Positions 58,898 through 64,000 of a stretch of DNA of 64,000 nucleotides are shown here, in pieces (position 1 is the stretch's first letter; each line of letters begins with the position of its first letter). The DNA is from Planctomycetaceae bacterium (GTDB lineage Bacteria > Planctomycetota > Planctomycetia > Planctomycetales > Planctomycetaceae), in contig CP051247.1 in NCBI GenBank assembly GCA_017795105.1, positions 2,418,001 through 2,482,000 of the forward strand, in the 5' to 3' direction. The notes under the pieces are model-generated. The model was given only the letters and a program-made list of their open reading frames with translations. It ran no database searches and was not told the DNA's origin. A program made the position numbers and the translations under genes.

Positions 58898-59189
58898 TGG
58901 GCCAACCTGATAGGAAACACGATAAAGGCTACTCGCCAGCCAATAGAGAGTTGAGCGAGCAGCGCGCGTGTGAGCAGCGCCGAGTCGTTCCACGTCTTGC
59001 AGTCCCAGCCGTGAGCACATCGAATACAGAATCCGGCGGCCCCCCCATGAAGCATGCCGATCCCCTCAGTTAAAATCGGCGTAACCCGTACCATCCGATC
59101 AGTCGTTTTTGAGAGCATTGCCTCGACTTACAAAGATTGCACTCCGACCAGAGTCAGTTCTCACACATCCAGACGTCCATCAATGCAGA
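58898..59189. other. Gene-free spacer
   Basis: Upstream region of the secreted-protein gene. I see no gene, repeat family member or clear promoter in it. Confidence 0.45.
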
Positions 59190-59220
59190 ACGGGAGGCAG
59201 AATCACTTCTGCCTCCCGTT
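59190..59220 (-). terminator. Intrinsic terminator of the acidic envelope protein gene
   Basis: Perfect 13-bp stem (ACGGGAGGCAGAA and its inverse) with a four-base loop, 37 bases after the stop codon of the gene at 59257. Confidence 0.75.
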
Positions 59221-59256
59221 TCCGCGTTCTCTGTCCGTGTCGAGAATTCTTTTGAA

Positions 59257-60867
59257 TCAGCGTCGCCAGCGAGCGAGCAGCATCGCCAGGAAGGCGGTCC
59301 CGCAGACAATAATTGTCAGATGCGTGGACGAAACGGCGTTATCAATCTGGGCTTCCTGCTTCAATTCTTCTTCGTCGATCAGCAGAGGAGCTTCTTTGAT
59401 CACCGGAGCAGTGGTCACCGTGGCATCCCCGAACGAGGCGGCGAACTCATCGAAGTCCGCTCCGTTGTCGCTCGAGGCAGCTTCTCCCGGAGCGATCAGC
59501 AACGGAGCATCCGATCCGCTGCCACCCAGTTGAACAGCTGGGGCAGCCGAAGCTTCAAGTCGAGGAGCACCGAGCATCGGGATCGAGTCAGCCGTTCCAC
59601 TCACCATCTGTGGGCCGGCATTGTCGACCTGTACATCGCCCAGGCGGACAATCTCCTCATCCCGCTGAACCGGTTCCGGTTCCCGAGCAGGTTCCGGCGA
59701 GCCGAGAATCGGCTGCTGAGGGACACTCGGTTCCGGGGTCGGCTCGGCGACAGGAGTCTGCAAAGCCGGCGTGATAATCGGCAGCTGAGCCGGACGATTC
59801 GCCGAAACGGTCGATTCCGCGAACTGAGTGATTGAATCTTTCTTTTCGACCTTCGGCTGCGGCGTGTTGATCCAGTCGCGACTCAAATCGATGACGACCG
59901 GAGCCGGCAACTCAGATTCCACCTCGGCCATACCCGGTTCCGGCTCGATGACGACTGCCGCGGCGCGGCGCTGATCACGTTCTTCCTGACGAGCCTTCAT
60001 TTCCGCCAGAACCTGTTCAGCGGTCACCTCTTCCGGAGTCAGGACCGACTGCGTTTTCTGAATCACGGTGTGAGCAGTCTCGGCAATCTTCTGGGTTCCG
60101 AGCCGGCTTCCCTCGTGAGCCACATTCGTCGCCTTGGTCAGAATGTTTTTCATCCGATCGACCACTGGAGCGGCGTTGGCCGTTCCATTCGCCCAGGGAA
60201 ATTCTTCGTCAACAGTTCCCGTCGTTTCGGCGACCGGCGTGTTCGTCTGAGCCGGGGTGATGATCGGTTCGATCATCTCCTCTTCTTCGATCGAGTTCTC
60301 CAGCTGCACGACAACCTGTTCAGCAACCTGGCTTTGTTCAGCTGATGTCGGCAGAGAATCGAGCGACGTGCTGGTCGCATTCAACTCTTCCAGGCTGTTA
60401 CGCAGGGCATCGAGGTTCGACTCGCCGGAATCGACCGAAGAGACCAGATCCTGATACGGGCCGATCTTTGTGGACTCCGTCTTTTCCGAATCGGCCATCT
60501 TCTCCTGAAGAAGGAAGGCCGCGTCGATTTCGTCGGAAGAGTCCTGCTGCATGGTCGAGACGTTCATCACGCCCGAGCTGGCCGCATTCAGTTCCGCTTC
60601 AAGTTGCTCGAAACTGAGTTCAGCCTGCCCTTCGCCGAGGTTGATGTTGTTCTGAGCAACATGCGGCAGATCGGCACTCGAGACGGGCGTCGATTCAAGA
60701 GGGCGTTCCAGCTCGACTTCCGCCGTTCCGGGCTCGTCGGCTTTAGAACCGAAGCCGGGGAAGCTGAATCCTTTCCCGATGCATCCACAGATACAGGCAG
60801 CCAGCGTCAGGGTGAGAGCCAGGCTGATCGGTTGAAGTTGTCGACGGCCAAGGTGAAGTCCAGGCAT
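59257..60867 (-). CDS. Acidic, low-complexity lipoprotein with C-terminal transmembrane anchor
   Basis: 536 residues from the ATG at 60867 (MPGLHLGRRQ). An ATG five codons upstream is part of the GAGGAAGAG ribosome binding site, so the later start is preferred. The N-terminal hydrophobic stretch ends ACICGCIGKG, which looks like a lipobox. Residues about 40-510 are low in complexity, rich in E, P, A, S, T and Q, with few aromatic residues: probably disordered and extended (for example EEEEMIEPIITPAQTN and PTPEPSVPQQPILGSPEPAREPEP). The end, LTIIVCGTAFLAMLLARWRR, is one transmembrane helix followed by basic residues, similar in layout to sorting-type tails (PEP-CTERM-like) though no PEP motif is present. 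Possible stalk or linker in the envelope. Unknown. Confidence 0.75.
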   Translation of the reverse strand: MPGLHLGRRQLQPISLALTLTLAACICGCIGKGFSFPGFGSKADEPGTAEVELERPLESTPVSSADLPHVAQNNINLGEGQAELSFEQLEAELNAASSGVMNVSTMQQDSSDEIDAAFLLQEKMADSEKTESTKIGPYQDLVSSVDSGESNLDALRNSLEELNATSTSLDSLPTSAEQSQVAEQVVVQLENSIEEEEMIEPIITPAQTNTPVAETTGTVDEEFPWANGTANAAPVVDRMKNILTKATNVAHEGSRLGTQKIAETAHTVIQKTQSVLTPEEVTAEQVLAEMKARQEERDQRRAAAVVIEPEPGMAEVESELPAPVVIDLSRDWINTPQPKVEKKDSITQFAESTVSANRPAQLPIITPALQTPVAEPTPEPSVPQQPILGSPEPAREPEPVQRDEEIVRLGDVQVDNAGPQMVSGTADSIPMLGAPRLEASAAPAVQLGGSGSDAPLLIAPGEAASSDNGADFDEFAASFGDATVTTAPVIKEAPLLIDEEELKQEAQIDNAVSSTHLTIIVCGTAFLAMLLARWRR

Positions 60868-61279
60868 CGTACTCTTCCTCATTAAAAATTGTCGGCCTGC
60901 AAGTTGGGCACAGTTGGGTTGCCGAACCGACCCGGGAATTCCGACGCTGACGACTCCTCACGGAACCGACATCGCTAGGGCGAAGTTCATGTCCGACGTT
61001 TTCTACTGAGAATGACCGAATTGCCGAACAACGCGGAAATTCCTGTCTCATGACGTGTATCGACGAGGCCGATTGCGCCACCTGAACAAATCAAGTTCGC
61101 TTTGACATCTCACCCTCTTCCCCCCAATTTCACACTGGACTTGAAGCCTTCTCGGCCCGGACTTGCCGAATGGAGCCGAATCGGGCACGATTTGTGTCGC
61201 ATGTTCGCCAATTGATGCGTGGACGATTTGCATGAATTTTCGTTTCTGTTACAAGCCACTCTGCCGAGGAGTTTTACTG
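60868..61279. other. Divergent intergenic region
   Basis: 412 bp between the acidic lipoprotein and the SMP-30/esterase gene. No gene, no repeat-family member; AT content rises towards both starts, but I cannot point to a convincing promoter. Confidence 0.45.
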
Positions 61280-62995
61280 ATGACGCGATTGTCACTACAT
61301 GTTCTTCTAATCACTCTGCTGGCGGTGGCATCACTGCGTGGAGCCGAACCCGTCGTCAATCGGGACGTGGAGCTGGAGCTGGTTCGAAGCGAATTCGGGC
61401 TCGCGGATGGCCCGTCGTGGAACGATCGGGGCGCCCTGTACGTTCCCGATGTAAAAGGACAGAAGCTGTTCCAGTTCTGGCCTCGCCAACAGAAGTGGAC
61501 GAGCATCCTGAAGGACGAGTTTCGAATTAGCGCAACGTTCTTCAACGGGGGAACGCTGTACGTCTCCGATAACGCGAACAGTCGCATCGCGATGCTGGAC
61601 GGCAAAGAGCTGAAGACCGTTTATCAGCACGATTCCGACATCAAGCCACCTGCCCGTCCGAACGATCTGGTCGTCGACGTGCATGGCGGGATCTACTACA
61701 CCCTCACCGCTCGCAACGAAGTCTGTTACATCTCCCCCGACCATAAGTCATCAACCGTGGTTGGTCAGGTCGATGCTCCGAACGGAATCATCCTTTCGCC
61801 GGATGAATCGATCCTGTACGTCTCGGCCTATGCGGCGAAGGAAATCTGGGCGTTCGACGTGAAGCAGCCGGGAGAACTCTCGGAAGGTCGCAAGTTCGCC
61901 GTGATGGACGATGGTCCCGAGAAAGGGGCCGATGGAATGTGCACCGACCGGGCTGGAAACATCTACTGCTGTGGAGCGACCGATGTCTGGATCTGGAATA
62001 CCGAAGGCGATCTGCTCGACAAACTGCAGACGCCGACTCGCCCGATCAACTGCACATTCGGCGATCCCGACATGCAGTCACTATATATTACCGGCTTCGG
62101 GGGACTGTACCGTCAGGCGATGAATATCAGCGGGCGCTCGCCGGAGCCGGAACAGACGACCGCCTCGAAAGAAGAACGCCGTTTGAACACCGTGATTCCG
62201 GACGGCATCGAAGCTCATCGGAATGTCGTCTACGCCGAGTACGGTTCCCGCAAGCTGCTGGCCGATCTGTTTGTCCCAAAGGGTTCTCCGAAGAATCCAG
62301 CCATCATCGTCGTGCATGGCGGCGGGTGGGTTAAAGGAGACAAGACGAAGTTTCGCGCGTTGACGATCGCTCTGGCCGAACGGGGATACACCACGATGGC
62401 AATCGAGTATCGCCTGGGGGGAGAAGAGAAATTCCCTGCCGCGATTCACGATTGCAGCGCCGCCGTCCGCTTTCTGCGGGCCCATGCCGACCAGTTCCGC
62501 GTGCATCCGGACCAGATTGGAGCCATCGGCGGCTCCGCCGGCGGGCATCTGGTTGGACTGATGGCCACCGGCTCGGATGTCAGCGAACTGCAGGGCCAGG
62601 GAGAAGGACACTCCTCGCGACTGCAGGCGGCCATTGTCATGGCTGGTCCACTGGAGATGACGACAGGGAGTGTGGCAGAGCGTTCACGGACTCAACCGCA
62701 ATCGTTTTCCAACATCTGGCTCGGCCAGACAATTGATCAGGCCCCTGAACTCTATGAGCTCGCTGATGCGTGTCAGAAGATTTCGGCCGACGACTGCCCG
62801 ATCCTGTTTCTCGTTGGAGAATTGGATCATCCCGAACGAAATGAACTGTCGCGTGAGCGGCTCAAGAAGCACGATATCGCAACCGATGTAACGGTTTATG
62901 CGGGCGCACGACATGGCTGCTGGAATCAACTCCCGTGGTTCGACCAGGTGGTCGAGGACGCCGATCGATTCTTTCGGAATCATCTGCAGAACTAA
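61280..62995 (+). CDS. SMP-30/gluconolactonase and alpha/beta-hydrolase fusion, secreted
   Basis: 571 residues from the ATG at 61280 (MTRLSLH), with GAGGAG eight bases upstream. Signal peptide (about 1-22, LHVLLITLLAVASLRGA). First domain (about 30-290) is an SMP-30/LRE-like six-bladed propeller: LVRSEFGLADGPSWNDRGALYVPDV, ARPNDLVVDVHGGIYYT, APNGIILSPDESILYVS and KGADGMCTDRAGNIYCC, the usual positions of the calcium-binding E, N and D residues of lactonases. The second domain (about 315-570) is an esterase: oxyanion HGGGW, nucleophile GGSAGGH, an aspartate in LVGELDHPE and the late histidine in AGARHGCW. A lactone or sugar ester could pass from one domain to the other. Both parts look intact. 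Confidence 0.9.
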   Translation: MTRLSLHVLLITLLAVASLRGAEPVVNRDVELELVRSEFGLADGPSWNDRGALYVPDVKGQKLFQFWPRQQKWTSILKDEFRISATFFNGGTLYVSDNANSRIAMLDGKELKTVYQHDSDIKPPARPNDLVVDVHGGIYYTLTARNEVCYISPDHKSSTVVGQVDAPNGIILSPDESILYVSAYAAKEIWAFDVKQPGELSEGRKFAVMDDGPEKGADGMCTDRAGNIYCCGATDVWIWNTEGDLLDKLQTPTRPINCTFGDPDMQSLYITGFGGLYRQAMNISGRSPEPEQTTASKEERRLNTVIPDGIEAHRNVVYAEYGSRKLLADLFVPKGSPKNPAIIVVHGGGWVKGDKTKFRALTIALAERGYTTMAIEYRLGGEEKFPAAIHDCSAAVRFLRAHADQFRVHPDQIGAIGGSAGGHLVGLMATGSDVSELQGQGEGHSSRLQAAIVMAGPLEMTTGSVAERSRTQPQSFSNIWLGQTIDQAPELYELADACQKISADDCPILFLVGELDHPERNELSRERLKKHDIATDVTVYAGARHGCWNQLPWFDQVVEDADRFFRNHLQN

Positions 62996-63072
62996 GATGA
63001 TCCTGTAAGGGATCTGCCTGCATGCCCGCACCACAACTCACAACAACCAGAGTGGACTGACAGGGTACCAGC

Positions 63073-64000
63073 ATGGCGGCCATGGAGCGGGTTCGACGCC
63101 TGCTGCAAATCGTAGCACTTTTACAGTCGGGAAAAACCGTCAACGCCCCGGACCTTGCGCGCGAGTGCGGGGTCTCACGGCGGACGATTTTCCGTGACAT
63201 CGACAGCCTCCGGGAATCCGGGCTCAGGATCGATTTCGACGAAAAGAAGCAGACATACCGCTTCGAGCAGTCGCGGTTTATCCTGCCGGCGGATCTGACG
63301 GGCGACGAAGTCCTCGCCCTGCTGGTCGTTTGCCAGGACCTCGCGGATTCCCGCACCGGAATCCCCTATCTGGAATCGGCACGAACAGCCGCCTTCAAAC
63401 TCGCCAGCGTGCTTCCGCGTGAGATCCGCCACACGGTCTCCGAAGTTCTGGACATGTATAAGGTCACGCTCGACGGGCGGGCGAATCTGGAGGACACGCG
63501 CAGTTTTTATGAACTGATCGGCGCGGCGATGAAGTCCCGATCGCCGGTTCAGGTCGAATACAACAGCTTTACGGATCGAAAGACCGTCTCGACTCAGCTG
63601 AGTCCGTACTGCTTCTACTTCTGCCACCGCAGCTGGTACGTCATCGGTCGATCCTCACGTCATCGGCAGGTGAGGACGTTCCATCTCAAACGCTTTGAGA
63701 ACGTTCGCGTCCTCTCCAGCAAGACGTACAAAATTCCTGCTCGCTTTTCTCTGGCCTCCTACTTTGGAAATGCCTGGAGAATGATCCGCGAGAAAGGAGA
63801 AGCCCACCACGTTGTCGTTCACTTCGCCCCGAAGACGGCCGGGAATGTCGCAGAAGTTGAGTGGCACAAGACCCAGCGAGTCGTGCGACATAACGATGGA
63901 AGCATCGATCTTCATGTCGATGTCGAAGGGCTGGACGAGATTTCCTGGTGGATCCTGGGATACGGTGCGACAGCCAGAGTCGTGGAGCCTCCCGAGTTGC
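63073..64000 (+). CDS. YafY/WYL-type transcriptional regulator, 3'-truncated
   Basis: At least 309 residues; the frame is open to the edge of the window. The ATG at 63073 has CAGGG eight bases upstream. The N-terminal winged-helix DNA-binding domain (about 1-65) shows MERVRRLLQIVALLQSGKTVNAPDLARECGVSRRTIFRDIDSLRESGL, a clear HTH-11/DeoR-like fold. A linker (70-140) leads to the WYL-like domain (about 150-235), where SRSPVQVEYNSFTDRKTVSTQLSPYCFYFCHRSWYVIGRS carries the expected strand but reads WYV instead of WYL. The C-terminal WCX region begins at about 255 and is cut by the end. Such regulators sense nucleotides or nucleic acids. Target unknown. Confidence 0.88.
   Translation, partial: MAAMERVRRLLQIVALLQSGKTVNAPDLARECGVSRRTIFRDIDSLRESGLRIDFDEKKQTYRFEQSRFILPADLTGDEVLALLVVCQDLADSRTGIPYLESARTAAFKLASVLPREIRHTVSEVLDMYKVTLDGRANLEDTRSFYELIGAAMKSRSPVQVEYNSFTDRKTVSTQLSPYCFYFCHRSWYVIGRSSRHRQVRTFHLKRFENVRVLSSKTYKIPARFSLASYFGNAWRMIREKGEAHHVVVHFAPKTAGNVAEVEWHKTQRVVRHNDGSIDLHVDVEGLDEISWWILGYGATARVVEPPEL

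Overview
The window is a chromosomal stretch of a planctomycete, most likely from the order Planctomycetales. The sequence shows two DUF1501 proteins, a DUF1549/DUF1553 protein with a planctomycete-type cytochrome domain, a very large secreted protein ending in a PVC-type CxxCH haem domain, DUF1080 and ThuA-like modules, several secreted beta-propellers, and many lone genes separated by long repeat-rich gaps. I cannot name the genus. There are no phage genes, insertion sequences with transposases, CRISPR arrays, rRNA or tRNA genes that I can support.

Layout. 1-4.3 kb: end of a methyltransferase, a small membrane protein lying between two copies of a 250-bp repeat, a LOG-family protein with an upstream STAS protein, and a small membrane protein. 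4.3-9.6 kb: a 1539-residue secreted multi-domain protein and iscA. 10-19.5 kb: PIN-PhoH ATPase, DUF2237, a Gfo/Idh/MocA oxidoreductase, csrA, DUF1501, a GlmU-like left-handed beta-helix protein and gapA. 19.5-29 kb: TPR protein, dps, a metal-site lipoprotein, a sodium:solute symporter, rpsT, a secreted hydrolase, DUF421, an adenosine-kinase-like PfkB protein, and pheA with a histone-like tail. 29-35.5 kb: dnaK, clpB and an MBL-fold hydrolase. 35.6-39.4 kb: a sugar-phosphate operon (PPi-type phosphofructokinase, HAD phosphatase, gnd). 39.6-49.6 kb: phytanoyl-CoA dioxygenase family protein, infA, rnhA, sodC, the PSD1 + DUF1501 pair, SMI1/KNR4 and a cysteine desulfurase-like enzyme. 49.7-64 kb: serS, TPR protein, a secreted BNR/CBM9-like protein with a divergent RNase HII-like gene directly behind it, a DMT transporter, two envelope proteins, an SMP-30/esterase fusion and a WYL regulator that runs off the end.

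Functional themes. Central carbon metabolism (gapA, phosphofructokinase, gnd), translation (infA, rpsT, serS), protein quality control (dnaK, clpB), oxidative stress and iron handling (sodC, dps, iscA), and the large secreted or periplasmic proteins typical of planctomycetes.

The most unusual content is intergenic. At least eight families of short hairpin repeats recur across the window. Several carry a GTAG foot directly outside the stem and occur as head-to-head pairs bounded by perfect 12-15 bp inverted ends, which is the architecture of REP/BIME elements mobilised by RAYT (TnpA-REP) transposases. One family is built of double-hairpin modules whose stems show compensatory base changes between copies. 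No transposase for them lies in the window.
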